Positions 36,501 to 45,740 of a DNA stretch of 64,000 nt are shown here, one piece after another. The position numbers and the translations under genes were made by a program. Below the pieces are notes generated by a model. It saw nothing but the letters and a program-made list of their open reading frames with translations. It was not told the origin of the DNA and made no database searches. This DNA comes from Vreelandella profundi. Its GTDB lineage: Bacteria; Pseudomonadota; Gammaproteobacteria; Pseudomonadales; Halomonadaceae. The stretch lies in the NCBI RefSeq assembly GCF_019722725.1, contig NZ_CP077941.1:1178001-1242000 (forward strand), read 5' to 3'. Numbering within the stretch: the first letter of the stretch is position 1; the number at the start of each line of letters is the position of its first letter.

Positions 36501-37973
36501 ATGGCGACACAGCGTATAGACGCGATGCCTAAAACGGGTCAGATTGGGATTGTGCATTTAGGTTTAGGCGCTTTTCATCGTGCACATCAGGCGGTTTACC
36601 TTGAGCGCTATCGACAGCGCAGCGATGACGGCGAATGGGGCGTATGCAGCGCAAATTTACGCTCAAGTATTGAGTTGGTTGATAGCTTGCGCGAGGCTGA
36701 TTATCGCTACCATGTAGCTGAATATGCCGATATCCAAACGCTAACGCTGCGCGAAATCGGGGTTATCGAAGAAACGCTATTTTCCGGATGCGATGCAGCG
36801 GGTAACTGGGGGCGCGATCGAGAAACGCTGCTTACTCGGCTAGCCGCGCCGACTACTCGGATTGTGACGTTAACCGTCACGGAAAAAGGCTACTTTCTTA
36901 ATCCGGCCACGGGTGAGCTGCGCATTGATGACCCGATGGTAGCCGGCGATATTGCCTCGCCTGAACAGCCCCGCACTGCGCCAGGGCTGTTGGTAGAAGC
37001 ATTGGCACGACGCTATAGCGCGGGCACTGAGCCATTCACGGTGCTTTCTTGTGACAACATGTCCCATAACGGTCAGCGTACGCGAATGGCCGTTTTGCGC
37101 CTTGCCGAACAGCGCAGCGCTGAGCTGGCTCGCTGGATTGAACAGCGAGTCGCGTTTCCCAGCAGCATGGTTGACCGTATTGTGCCCGCGATGACCGATG
37201 CGGATTTCGAGCGCCTTGCGGCATTAGGTGTTAACGACCCTAACGCCGTCGTGGGCGAGGCATTTTCACAGTGGGTCGTAGAGGATAACTTCCCCACAGG
37301 CCGGCCTCGCTGGGAAGTCGAAGGGGTTGAAATGGTGCGTGACGTCGCGCCATTTGAAACCATGAAGCTGCGCATGTTGAACGGCAGCCACTCACTGCTG
37401 GCTTACCTTGGCGCATTAGCCGGAATCGAAACAGTAGTTGACGGCGTTGACCAGCCAGCGCTGCGGGCACTGCTGCGCCGCTATATGCTTGAAGAAGCAG
37501 CCCCTACGCTCGATATGCCCGAAGGCGCCGATCTCGTTGTTTATGCGCACTCGCTGCTGGCTAGATTTACCAACGACAGCCTGCGTCATCGCCTACAGCA
37601 AATTGCCATGGATGCCAGTCAAAAGCTGCCTCAGCGCTGGCTAACCGGTGCCTTATCTCGCGCTAACGCGGGGCAGGCTTCGCCGTGTGTGGCGTTGGGC
37701 ATGGCGGCATGGATCCACTATACCGCGGGCTATGATTTAAACGGGCAGGCGTATTCTGTCGATGACCCGATGGCCAAGCGTTTTGCTGAACTGCATCACG
37801 CCCACGGCGGTCACCCTGATGCACTTGTAGGCGCGTTTTTAGCAATCGATGAAATAGTGCCTGCAGAGCTTGCCACGAATCAGCCCTTTGTTAACGCGGT
37901 GGCGTCAGCGTATCGCGTGCTGAAACAAGACGGGCTGAATGGGGCGTTAGCCGCACTAGATCGCGAACAATAG
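36501..37973 (+). CDS. uxuB: Fructuronate reductase / D-mannonate oxidoreductase (UxuB-like)
   Basis: The 490-residue polyol-type long-chain dehydrogenase starts at 36501, where GGGGAG precedes the [21 protein letters not shown] is the N-terminal nucleotide block and [17 protein letters not shown] carries the catalytic K-x4-N-x2-H set of the mannitol dehydrogenase family (about 292-308). It reduces D-fructuronate to D-mannonate. Mannitol dehydrogenase is an alternative by sequence, but uxuA directly behind (10 nt) favours UxuB. Confidence 0.87.
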   Translation: MATQRIDAMPKTGQIGIVHLGLGAFHRAHQAVYLERYRQRSDDGEWGVCSANLRSSIELVDSLREADYRYHVAEYADIQTLTLREIGVIEETLFSGCDAAGNWGRDRETLLTRLAAPTTRIVTLTVTEKGYFLNPATGELRIDDPMVAGDIASPEQPRTAPGLLVEALARRYSAGTEPFTVLSCDNMSHNGQRTRMAVLRLAEQRSAELARWIEQRVAFPSSMVDRIVPAMTDADFERLAALGVNDPNAVVGEAFSQWVVEDNFPTGRPRWEVEGVEMVRDVAPFETMKLRMLNGSHSLLAYLGALAGIETVVDGVDQPALRALLRRYMLEEAAPTLDMPEGADLVVYAHSLLARFTNDSLRHRLQQIAMDASQKLPQRWLTGALSRANAGQASPCVALGMAAWIHYTAGYDLNGQAYSVDDPMAKRFAELHHAHGGHPDALVGAFLAIDEIVPAELATNQPFVNAVASAYRVLKQDGLNGALAALDREQ

Positions 37974-37983
37974 GGAGAAAGTA

Positions 37984-39162
37984 ATGGAGCATACGTGGCG
38001 CTGGTTTGGTCCTAATGATGCCGTCCGACTTGAGGAAGTTCGCCAAACAGGTGCGACTGGTATTGTCACGGCACTGCATGAGATACCCAATGATCAGGTG
38101 TGGTCGGTCGCTGCCATTCAAGCGCGCAAGGCTATGATTGAAGCTGCCGGGCTGCGCTGGTCGGTGGTTGAAAGCGTGCCGGTGAATGAAGCGATCAAAA
38201 AAGGCCTGCCCGAGCGCGATGCGCTGATAGCAACGTATTGCCAGACGCTGCGCAACTTGGCGGCCTGCGGAATCGATACCGTTTGCTACAACTTTATGCC
38301 GGTGCTCGACTGGACGCGTACCGACCTTACCTATGCATTGCCGGATGGCGCGTTGGCGTTGCGCTTTGATCAGGTGGCCTTTGCAGCGTTTGATTTGTAC
38401 CTGCTTCAGCGCCCAGGTGCTGAAGCAGAGTACAGCGATGAAGATAAGTCGCAGGCCAGCTGCTACCTGGAAGGGTTGGATAGCGATGGCCGTGAAAAGC
38501 TTATCAATACATTGATCGCAGGGCTGCCCGGTGCCGAAGAGCACTATACGCTGGAGCAGTTTCGAGGCGTGCTGGCCGAGTACGCTGAGATTGATGCGAC
38601 GCGACTGCGGGATAATCTAGGCTATTTTTTGCAGGCCATTATCCCGGTAGCGGAAGAGGTGGGCATTCGTATGGCGATTCATCCGGATGATCCGCCTCGA
38701 TCGCTGCTGGGATTGCCTCGGGTTGTTTCAACTCGTGACGATGCGCAGTGGATTATCGATTGCGTGCCAAGCCCGGGTAATGGTTTGACGCTGTGTACGG
38801 GCTCTTACGGCGTTCGTGAGGACAATGATTTGGTTGCCATGACGCGCCACTTTGCCCCGCATATTCACTTTATCCACCTTCGCGCCACAAAGCGCGAAGA
38901 AGATGCGCGCTCGTTTCACGAGGCGCCGCATCTCAATGGCGACGTGGATATGGTCGGCGTCATAAAGGCGCTGGTGGAAGAGGAATGCCGCCGTGAAAAA
39001 GAGGGTGGCGCGCGTTTGCCGCTCCGCCCCGATCACGGTCATCACATTCTGGATGATCAGCAGCGTAATACGGCACCCGGTTACCCGCTTTACGGCCGCA
39101 TGCGCGGCCTGGCCGAGCTTCGCGGTGTAGAGCTTGCCGTAAGGCAGTTAGCCGTGAGTTAG
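37984..39162 (+). CDS. uxuA: Mannonate dehydratase UxuA
   Basis: A 392-residue xylose-isomerase-like barrel that matches UxuA from [15 protein letters not shown] through [15 protein letters not shown] (about 102-116). Likely metal ligands are in MAIHPDDPP (about 230-238), [17 protein letters not shown] and RPDHGHH. The enzyme dehydrates D-mannonate to KDG. It is non-homologous to the ManD enzyme at the start of the same locus, so the operon carries two candidates for one step. GGGAGAAA precedes the ATG, and the gene is followed by a strong bidirectional terminator. Confidence 0.94.
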   Translation: MEHTWRWFGPNDAVRLEEVRQTGATGIVTALHEIPNDQVWSVAAIQARKAMIEAAGLRWSVVESVPVNEAIKKGLPERDALIATYCQTLRNLAACGIDTVCYNFMPVLDWTRTDLTYALPDGALALRFDQVAFAAFDLYLLQRPGAEAEYSDEDKSQASCYLEGLDSDGREKLINTLIAGLPGAEEHYTLEQFRGVLAEYAEIDATRLRDNLGYFLQAIIPVAEEVGIRMAIHPDDPPRSLLGLPRVVSTRDDAQWIIDCVPSPGNGLTLCTGSYGVREDNDLVAMTRHFAPHIHFIHLRATKREEDARSFHEAPHLNGDVDMVGVIKALVEEECRREKEGGARLPLRPDHGHHILDDQQRNTAPGYPLYGRMRGLAELRGVELAVRQLAVS

Positions 39163-39179
39163 TCGCTTAATGTGCAATG

Positions 39180-39220
39180 AAAAAAGCCCCGCTGATGACA
39201 GACATCAGCGGGGCTTTTTT
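39180..39220. terminator. Bidirectional terminator after uxuA
   Basis: An 18-bp perfect stem (AAAAAAGCCCCGCTGATG with its complement) around loop ACAGA, with T6 on each strand. It serves both uxuA and the convergent symporter gene at 39234. Confidence 0.96.
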
Positions 39221-39233
39221 ACGCGGCTGGCCG

Positions 39234-40730
39234 CTAGCTATTCTCGGATGTTTCCGTCTTAGTCAGGGTTGGCTCAGGCACTTGCTCCATACGCTGGCGC
39301 TCTTGGTCGAGAATTGCCAGCGCCTGCTCTGAAGTGACGCGTGAGGCGGGTGTAATGAGAGTAACGATCACTCCTGCAACCAAGGCGGCTAGCACTGCGG
39401 GAATGCTCGGGTTGCCCCAGAAAGCCGTCCATTCGCTGTTAGCGATAATGGTGAGTGATGTTGCTGAAGCGAAAATTAGCGTGGCGATAGCGCCTTGCCA
39501 GTTATAGCGTGGCCAGAATCGACCCAGCATGGCTGTCACAAACAAGCCTGACAAGATCGTTGAGATCATTCGGGTGATGTAGGTGATCACGTTGTCTGAG
39601 GCAAGCGCGAAGAGTAGCGCCAGGCCAATGGTGGCGACGAGCGCAATACGCGAAAAGCGCACGACGTTGCGTGCTGAAGGTGTGCGTCCCATGACGAGCA
39701 CATATAAATCACGAATCAGCGTGGAAACACCGGCAAGGGCGTCTGAGCTTGCACTCGACATGGTCGCAGAAAGGCCGGCTACTAATAGCAATAGCCCTAG
39801 CCCGAGTGGCATGATTTCAGTCGCCAGAAAGGGGAAAGCGTAGTTACTATTATCAAGCCCAGGATTAAGGGCGTGGGTGGCCATGCCAATGATCGCGGGG
39901 ATGATAGAAAAGCCTAGGTAAAGCACCCCCGTGATTAAGAACGAGCGACGGACTGACTTAACGGACTCGCCAGAATAAATGCGCTGGCGGAAAGACGGTG
40001 TTGCCAATACGCCAATAGCAATAACGACTGCTAACGAAAGGGCGGGGAGTGCGCCTATTTTATCAATGCCTAGAAAGCTTGTGGCACTAACCTCCATACC
40101 TGCCGTTAACCCTGAGAAACCGCCGACTTCGATCAAAGCAAGCACGGCCATCAAAATGAAGCCCGCAAAGAGCACGACGGCTTGAATGGTGTCGGTCCAG
40201 ATAACTGCAAAATATCCTCCCACCACGCAATAAATACCGAAGCCTAAGGCGACGAGAATGCGGGCAGTGGTCAGATCAATCCCCGCCATCCAGGAAAGAT
40301 ACAGACCGCCCCCCAGAATATGCGCGCCCAGCCAGCCTATGCAGGCGATATAGATCAGCAGGGCAACGACGTTGCGTACTAGACGGTTAGCGCCAACGTA
40401 GTAGGCCAATTCTTCGCTCATGGTCATAAACCGAAACTTACGAACCGGTGCAAAACAAACGGCGAGCAATAAAATACCCACGGCGCCGCCGAGCCCGTAT
40501 AGCGCGCCGGCCCAGCCATTGGCGTAGCCGAAACCGACGGCGCCCATACTGGAACCGGTTCCCACCATAGTGGCCACCGTTGTGCCCACCGTGAGAAAGA
40601 GAGGAACGCTGCGCCCGCCGAGTAAAAAGTCGTCGCCACTGCCGCGTTTGTGTCTTGAAACCCACCATCCAAATACCACCATCGCGACAATGTAGAGCAC
40701 AAAGGTGGTGAGGAATATTTGACTGTTCAT
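39234..40730 (-). CDS. Sodium:solute symporter (SSS family)
   Basis: A 498-residue protein with about 13 membrane segments. Family landmarks are FLLGGRSVPLFLTVGTTVATM (split after GGR by the second helix), GSSMGAVGFGYANGWAG, GYFAVIWTDTIQAVVLFAG (the SSS sodium-site region) and SATMSSASSDALAGVSTLI. It is the last gene of the minus-strand set deacylase-RidA-symporter, 144 nt after ridA with a hairpin between. Uptake of an N-acyl or free D-amino acid is plausible from context only. Confidence 0.9.
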   Translation of the reverse strand: MNSQIFLTTFVLYIVAMVVFGWWVSRHKRGSGDDFLLGGRSVPLFLTVGTTVATMVGTGSSMGAVGFGYANGWAGALYGLGGAVGILLLAVCFAPVRKFRFMTMSEELAYYVGANRLVRNVVALLIYIACIGWLGAHILGGGLYLSWMAGIDLTTARILVALGFGIYCVVGGYFAVIWTDTIQAVVLFAGFILMAVLALIEVGGFSGLTAGMEVSATSFLGIDKIGALPALSLAVVIAIGVLATPSFRQRIYSGESVKSVRRSFLITGVLYLGFSIIPAIIGMATHALNPGLDNSNYAFPFLATEIMPLGLGLLLLVAGLSATMSSASSDALAGVSTLIRDLYVLVMGRTPSARNVVRFSRIALVATIGLALLFALASDNVITYITRMISTILSGLFVTAMLGRFWPRYNWQGAIATLIFASATSLTIIANSEWTAFWGNPSIPAVLAALVAGVIVTLITPASRVTSEQALAILDQERQRMEQVPEPTLTKTETSENS

Positions 40731-40833
40731 GGTAACCTCTTATCGTTGTTTATCCGGCCGTTGTCGCGGCCGCCAGTAGGCAATGCAAGCGACTACCGCG
40801 AGGCTTTTTTATCCTAATCACGCGGTAATCTGG

Positions 40834-40859
40834 CGCCGCACCCTTGCCGGGGTGCGGCG
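40834..40859. other. Hairpin between ridA and symporter genes
   Basis: CGCCGCACCC and GGGTGCGGCG form a 10-bp perfect stem with a 6-nt loop. The T-rich tail (GTTTTCTTT region) lies on the + strand side, opposite to the genes' direction, so it may stabilise or attenuate rather than terminate the minus-strand transcript. Confidence 0.65.
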
Positions 40860-40874
40860 TTTTCTTTATGGCTT

Positions 40875-41267
40875 TTAGGCGCGGTCAGCGCGGTAACACT
40901 TCACGTCTACTTCCACTTTACAGTCCACCACTAAGTCCTGAACGCTACAGATGCGCGCCGGCGGGTTATCGCCAAATATTTCCTTAAAGACTTTATTGAA
41001 AGAGCTAAAATAGCGTGCATCCGTTAGCACGGTGGTGACATGAACGACATCTTCGACGCCATATCCGGCTTCTTGCATGATGGCGATGCAGTTGTCGAAC
41101 GCGAGGCGGGTCTGCTCAACGATGCTGCCTTCAACGACTTCACCGTCGGTCATAGGCGTTTGGCCTGATACATATAGCCAGCCGCCTGCTTCTACGGCGC
41201 GTGCAAAGGGTAGCTTTTGTCCGCCGGTGCCTACGCCGCCTTCAGTGCCGTATCGAGTAATGCTCAT
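40875..41267 (-). CDS. RidA/YjgF family imine deaminase
   Basis: The 130-residue protein has the Rid fold: LPFARAVEAGGWLYVSGQTP near the N-terminus, LTDARYFSSFNKVFKEIFG, and PARICSVQDL, which holds the Arg that binds the carboxylate in active RidA (about residue 108). RidA hydrolyses 2-aminoacrylate and related imines released by PLP dehydratases. It overlaps the deacylase stop as ATGA. A D-serine/D-threonine dehydratase, whose product is such an imine, lies in the same locus, so the pairing makes sense chemically. Confidence 0.9.
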   Translation of the reverse strand: MSITRYGTEGGVGTGGQKLPFARAVEAGGWLYVSGQTPMTDGEVVEGSIVEQTRLAFDNCIAIMQEAGYGVEDVVHVTTVLTDARYFSSFNKVFKEIFGDNPPARICSVQDLVVDCKVEVDVKCYRADRA

Positions 41268-42751
41268 GGTGTTTGCTCCTGGTTGGGTTGAACGATGAAA
41301 TTGTTTTGAGGAATACGCTCAGTGCGGCGTAACATTCGCCCATGGCGCTGGTCGGTAATAGCGCCCTGGTAATAGGCGATCCTGCCATTGACCACGACCA
41401 TATCGATGCCTTTGGCAGCCGCGATGGGGGTCTCGTAATTAGCGGTATCTTCTAATGCGTCGAGATCAAAGAGAGTGAGATCGGCGTAGGCGCCGATGCG
41501 CACAGTGCCGCGATCCGTTAAGCCAAAGTTGGCCGCTGAAAGACTGGTCATCTTGCGCACCGCTTCTGCCAGTGGCATTAGGTTTAAATCACGGCTGTAG
41601 TGGGCAAGAACGCGCGGGAAGGCGCCCCATAGCCGTGGATGCGGGTGCGGGTCGTTGGGCAGGCCATCGGAGCCCACCATGGAGAGCGGGTGCGCGAGCA
41701 CTTGCTGCATATCCGCCTCACTCATGTTGTGGTAAACCGCCCCTGCAGGCTGAAGCTGCTTGGCAGCGTCCAGTAATGGTAAATTCCATTCGGCAGCGAT
41801 GTCTTTCAGCGGGCGCCGCGCCTGTTCTGGGTGGGGGTGTGACCAGGTAATCGTAATCTCAATTTCATCGGTCACTTGGCCCAGGTCGAGAGTAGAAGAA
41901 CCCGCCGTGTAGGGGTAGCAGTCACAGTGAGCATGTTGATGCTGTGCGGCGATTTCAAGTTTATTAAGTGCTTTCCCAGCACCTCCCCAGTTGCCTGCGC
42001 CGGCGCATTTTAGATGTGAGATCACTAGTGGCACGTTGCCATTGCGAGCAGTGCTAAAGGCCTCGTCCATCGCATCCAGCAAGCCGGCAAACTCATCGCG
42101 AAGGTGAGTGGTGTAAACGCCACCCGATTCCCCGACGACCGCTACCAGCGGGGCCATCTCTGCGCTCGGCGCGTGGATCGCATTACGATAAGCAAGTCCT
42201 GAACTTAGCCCAAGCGCGCCCTCATCAAGCGCTTGACGCAGACGTGAAGCCATCGAATGGATCTCGTCTTCGCTGGCAGGTCGCGAGAAACTGTCCATGA
42301 CCTGGCTACGCAAACTGGTGTGTCCCACTAATGCCGCCACGTTAATACTTGGCATCGCGGCGTCTACCGCGTTGGCATAGTCTGCAAAGCTTGGATAGCG
42401 GAAGTCTTCTAAATCGCCCAATAGGTTCATCGGATCGGGAACGTTATGGGTTAGTGTGACGGGGCTGGCACTAATGCCGCAGTTACCCACTACTACGGTG
42501 GTTATTCCCTGGGTCAGTTTTGGCAGCATTGCTGGACTACGCACGACATTCGTATCGTCGTGGGTATGAACATCGATAAAGCCCGGCGCCAGGTAGCGCT
42601 CTTGCGCATCAATAATGGTGGTGGCCGTTGCATCGGGCATATTGCCAATGGCGCAGATGCGCTCGCCTTGAATAGCAACATCAGCACGAAAATGTGGTGC
42701 GCCAGAGCCATCGAGCACATTGGCATTACGAATTAGCAGGTCATAGACCAT
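41264..42751 (-). CDS. N-acyl-D-amino-acid deacylase (D-aminoacylase)
   Basis: A 495-residue amidohydrolase-superfamily enzyme. Metal sites are seen in FIDVHTHDDTN (about 58-68), VVGNCGISASP (the Cys typical of D-aminoacylases), ISHLKCAG, HCDCYPYTAGSS and MVGSDGLPNDPHPHPR (catalytic Asp). N- and C-terminal strands (DLLIRNANVLDGSG, GAYADLTLFD) form the small beta-domain. It hydrolyses N-acyl-D-amino acids; D-glutamate, D-aspartate or neutral specificity cannot be read here. It starts right after the RpiR regulator (stop and start one base apart). Confidence 0.9.
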   Translation of the reverse strand: MVYDLLIRNANVLDGSGAPHFRADVAIQGERICAIGNMPDATATTIIDAQERYLAPGFIDVHTHDDTNVVRSPAMLPKLTQGITTVVVGNCGISASPVTLTHNVPDPMNLLGDLEDFRYPSFADYANAVDAAMPSINVAALVGHTSLRSQVMDSFSRPASEDEIHSMASRLRQALDEGALGLSSGLAYRNAIHAPSAEMAPLVAVVGESGGVYTTHLRDEFAGLLDAMDEAFSTARNGNVPLVISHLKCAGAGNWGGAGKALNKLEIAAQHQHAHCDCYPYTAGSSTLDLGQVTDEIEITITWSHPHPEQARRPLKDIAAEWNLPLLDAAKQLQPAGAVYHNMSEADMQQVLAHPLSMVGSDGLPNDPHPHPRLWGAFPRVLAHYSRDLNLMPLAEAVRKMTSLSAANFGLTDRGTVRIGAYADLTLFDLDALEDTANYETPIAAAKGIDMVVVNGRIAYYQGAITDQRHGRMLRRTERIPQNNFIVQPNQEQTP

Positions 42752-42752
42752 T

Positions 42753-43616
42753 TTAGTCTCCTAATGGCTGGCGATTATCGCCACCGCGATGGTCATCTAG
42801 GCTCAGCTTGAGCCGGCGCAGCTTAGTGCGCGAGCGCTCGCGATGGCGCATAGCAAGCTCAAGTGCCAAGACATCAATGACGGCTAGCATGGCGTAGCGG
42901 GAGGCCGAAGGATGATAGATAAAATCGGTTTCACGCGAGGTCACCGGCAGCACAATGTTGGCAGTGTTGGCGAGCGGCGAGTTCATCGCCGTAATAGCGA
43001 TAACGGTGGCGCCGTACTGCTTGGCAATTTGCGCAGACTCCACCATTTCAGGGGTGTAGCCGGTGACAGATAGAACAACGACCACGTCATCCGGCTCAAG
43101 CGTTGATGCCACCATGCGAGGCAGCAGCGCTTGAGGATAGGCGCATACTGCATAGCCAAGGCGTACTAGGCGAAACTGCAGTTCCTGCGAGAGAATGCTG
43201 GAACCACCCCCCGCGCCAAAAACGAGTATTTGGCGCGCTTTATCCAACTGCTCAACGGCGCCGGGTATATCCGCCTGAGCGAGAAGATCGCGGTTAAACG
43301 CCAGCGTCTGCATAGCAATGTCATACACCACGCTTGAGCTATCGTCAGGGGTCGCTTCTTGAATAAAGCGTCGGCCTGCTGCCAACGCTCGATTTAAGCG
43401 TGTTTTTAAGTCACGTACGTTGGTGCAGCCGACGGCGCGTGCAAAGCGCGTCACGCTTGCATCGCTAACACCGGCGCGCTGGGCAATCTCACCGATACTA
43501 GCTTCGGTGACAAAATCGATATCGGCGAAGATAAGCTCAGCCACTTTTTTTTCCGCATCGCGAAGCGCGCTAACGTCAGTCGTAATACGAGATAAAATAT
43601 CTATTTCTTGGCTCAC
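42753..43616 (-). CDS. RpiR/MurR family transcriptional regulator of the D-amino-acid locus
   Basis: I chose the GTG at 43616 because AGGAG lies 6 nt upstream; the frame is open to 43697 without a good SD. The 287-residue product has an N-terminal helix-turn-helix (about 30-80, SIGEIAQRAGVSDASVTRFARAVG) and a SIS domain (about 125-260, ILVFGAGGGSSILSQELQFRL and VLSVTGYTPEMVESAQ). RpiR proteins usually bind sugar phosphates; in D-amino-acid loci their effector is unclear. It is co-directional with the deacylase and divergent from the dehydratase gene. Confidence 0.9.
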   Translation of the reverse strand: MSQEIDILSRITTDVSALRDAEKKVAELIFADIDFVTEASIGEIAQRAGVSDASVTRFARAVGCTNVRDLKTRLNRALAAGRRFIQEATPDDSSSVVYDIAMQTLAFNRDLLAQADIPGAVEQLDKARQILVFGAGGGSSILSQELQFRLVRLGYAVCAYPQALLPRMVASTLEPDDVVVVLSVTGYTPEMVESAQIAKQYGATVIAITAMNSPLANTANIVLPVTSRETDFIYHPSASRYAMLAVIDVLALELAMRHRERSRTKLRRLKLSLDDHRGGDNRQPLGD

Positions 43617-43652
43617 CGTAGACTCCTGAAGGTTGCCTTGCTTTAAAAGTAT

Positions 43653-43665
43653 GTTAGTTTCTAAC
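43653..43665. promoter_or_regulatory. Candidate operator in the rpiR-dehydratase intergenic region
   Basis: GTTAG-TTT-CTAAC is a perfect dyad, and TATCTAACATTA, a further half-site, lies about 20 bp to the right. The region between the divergent genes (43617-43753) is the natural place for autoregulation by the RpiR protein. Confidence 0.4.
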
Positions 43666-43753
43666 TTGAAGTCAATAATTGTGAAAGTATCTAACATTAT
43701 CGCTTGGTCAGCCGTCCTGATAAAGCGTAGGTAAAGAGCGAGGAGATGGGCGC

Positions 43754-44962
43754 ATGGAAGTAGTGACGTTAGCAGTGGAAAAAGGCAGCGTGGAGCTGGG
43801 TCCCAATCTCTTGTCCGGTGTCAGCCTACCCGCCGCGGTAGTGCATGAAGGGCCACTTGACCATAACCTGGCTTGGATGCAGCGTTTTGCAGAGGCCCAC
43901 GGTGCTCGCTTAGCGCCCCACGGCAAGACCACCATGACGCCAGCACTTTTTCGTCGCCAGCTTCAGGCAGGGGCGTGGGGCATAACACTGGCGACCGCAC
44001 CACAGTGTCGTGCTGCTTTCACCCATGGCACCACGCGATTATTAATGGCTAATCAGTTAGTTGGACAGGCGAACATGGCGATTATCGCGGGCCTGATCGA
44101 GCAGGGGGCTACGTTTTACTGTGTGGTTGATAATCATGACAACGTGCGCGAATTAGGGCGCTTCTTTGCCGACCGTGGCTTGACGTTATCGGTTCTCATT
44201 GAAGTGGGCGTAGCGGGGGGGCGCTGTGGCTGTCGCAGTCAGCAGGAAATTCTCTCACTGGCGGAGGTCATTGCCGGTGAGCCTGCCCTTTCATTAGCGG
44301 GCTTAGAAGGCTATGAAGGCGTTGTTCACGGTGATAACCCAGAGGCGGGCATCCGTGCCTATGCCAAGTATTTAGTGGATGTTGCTCTAGAGCTTGAGGC
44401 TGAACAGCGCTTTTCCGAGCCCAGTCCCATTGTGACGGCGTCGGGTTCGGCCTGGTACGACGTAATTGCTGAAGCCTTTCAAACATCCCAGCTTCAGGAG
44501 AAGTTTACCCCCGTGCTGCGCCCCGGTTGTTACGTCGTACACGATCACGGGCTGTACCGTGAAGCGCAGTCTGCGGTGCTAGAGCGCCGCCCTGATTTGC
44601 ATCAAGGGCTTGAGCCAGCGCTGGAAGTTTTTGCCCAGGTACAGTCGCTTCCTGAGCGGGGGCTTGCCATCGTTGCATTAGGAAAACGCGATATTGGCTA
44701 TGATCCGTTACCGGTGGTCTTACGCCGCTATCGGGAAGGCGGTGACCCAGCGCAGCTTTTGTCAGTGGCTGGCTGGGAGGTGACGAATATTATGGATCAG
44801 CACACCTTTATAAAGCTTCCCGAAGGAGCATCGGATGTGAAAGTGGGGGATATCCTCGCTTTTGGTGCTTCCCATCCCTGCTTAACGTTCGATAAATGGC
44901 GCCAACTGCTGCTAATAGATGCAGATCTCAACGTTAAGGAGCGCTTGGCCACCTGCTTTTAG
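43754..44962 (+). CDS. Metal-dependent D-serine/D-threonine dehydratase (fold-type III PLP)
   Basis: The 402-residue protein resembles eukaryotic-type D-serine dehydratase and D-threonine aldolase relatives. An alanine-racemase-like barrel carries the PLP lysine in LAPHGKTTMTP (about residue 58), and the C-terminal domain has GASHPCLTFDKW (about 375-386), the His-x-Cys zinc pair of this group. It eliminates water from D-serine or D-threonine to give pyruvate or 2-oxobutyrate plus ammonia through an imine. The ATG is preceded by GAGGAG. It is divergent from the regulator, and its stop overlaps that of the convergent kduD. Confidence 0.87.
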   Translation: MEVVTLAVEKGSVELGPNLLSGVSLPAAVVHEGPLDHNLAWMQRFAEAHGARLAPHGKTTMTPALFRRQLQAGAWGITLATAPQCRAAFTHGTTRLLMANQLVGQANMAIIAGLIEQGATFYCVVDNHDNVRELGRFFADRGLTLSVLIEVGVAGGRCGCRSQQEILSLAEVIAGEPALSLAGLEGYEGVVHGDNPEAGIRAYAKYLVDVALELEAEQRFSEPSPIVTASGSAWYDVIAEAFQTSQLQEKFTPVLRPGCYVVHDHGLYREAQSAVLERRPDLHQGLEPALEVFAQVQSLPERGLAIVALGKRDIGYDPLPVVLRRYREGGDPAQLLSVAGWEVTNIMDQHTFIKLPEGASDVKVGDILAFGASHPCLTFDKWRQLLLIDADLNVKERLATCF

Positions 44963-45711
44963 CGAGCGAGCCAACCACCGTCAACGGCTAAGGTTTGGCC
45001 ATGGACGTAGCGGGCGGCGTCAGAGCACAAAAAAATCACGGCGCCCGCTAAGTCTTCAGGTGTGCCCCAGCGGCCCGCTGGAATACGGGCCAGGATTTCG
45101 TCATGGCGCTGAGGATCATCGCGCAGCGCTTGGGTATTGTCCGTTGCCATATAGCCAGGCGCGATGGCGTTGACATTGATATCCTGCGCAGCCCATTCGT
45201 TGGCCATCAGGCGCGTCAGGCCTAGTATGCCGCTTTTACTGGCGGTGTAAGAGGCGACGCGGATGCCGCCCTGGAACGAGAGCAACGAGGCAATGTTAAC
45301 GATTTTGCCCGGTGCCTTACGTTCAATGCAGTGCTTGGCAACCTGCTGGGCCAGAAAGAACGCGGCCTTTAAGTTAACGTCTATTACCGAGTCCCAGTCG
45401 TCTTCAGAGAACTCAATCGCGGGAGCTCGGCGGATTATTCCCGCGTTGTTAATCAGAATATCCAGCTTGCCAGCGTGAGCGATGGCTTGATGAACGATGT
45501 CGGTCGGCGAGTCATGGCCTAACTCTGCTTCAATGCTGTAAAACCGCTTGCCTAAGGCCTCGACCTGCTGGCGCGTGTCATCAGCAGGTTGGCGGCTGAC
45601 GCCAACGATGTCTGCCCCTGCCTCGGCTAATGCCAAGGCAATACCTTGGCCTAAGCCTTTATTGCAGCCGGTGACCATGGCTACTCGGCCTTGTAGTGAA
45701 AATAGCTGCAT
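44959..45711 (-). CDS. kduD: KduD-like 2-deoxy-D-gluconate / ketodeoxy-uronate SDR
   Basis: This 250-residue SDR shows VTGCNKGLGQGIALALAEAG at the N-terminus, NNAGIIRRAPA (about 87-97, typical of KduD), the Ser in NIASLLSFQGG and YTASKSG (about 153-159), and GYMATDNTQALRDD, the KduD substrate-loop signature. It interconverts 5-keto-4-deoxyuronate products and KDG, or oxidises 2-deoxygluconate. It is last in the operon kdgK - hydroxyacid dehydrogenase - HAD - kduD, 29 nt behind the HAD gene. Gluconate 5-dehydrogenase is the main alternative. Confidence 0.87.
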   Translation of the reverse strand: MQLFSLQGRVAMVTGCNKGLGQGIALALAEAGADIVGVSRQPADDTRQQVEALGKRFYSIEAELGHDSPTDIVHQAIAHAGKLDILINNAGIIRRAPAIEFSEDDWDSVIDVNLKAAFFLAQQVAKHCIERKAPGKIVNIASLLSFQGGIRVASYTASKSGILGLTRLMANEWAAQDINVNAIAPGYMATDNTQALRDDPQRHDEILARIPAGRWGTPEDLAGAVIFLCSDAARYVHGQTLAVDGGWLAR

Positions 45712-45740
45712 TGACTCCCCCTATATATCACCCAGAAACA

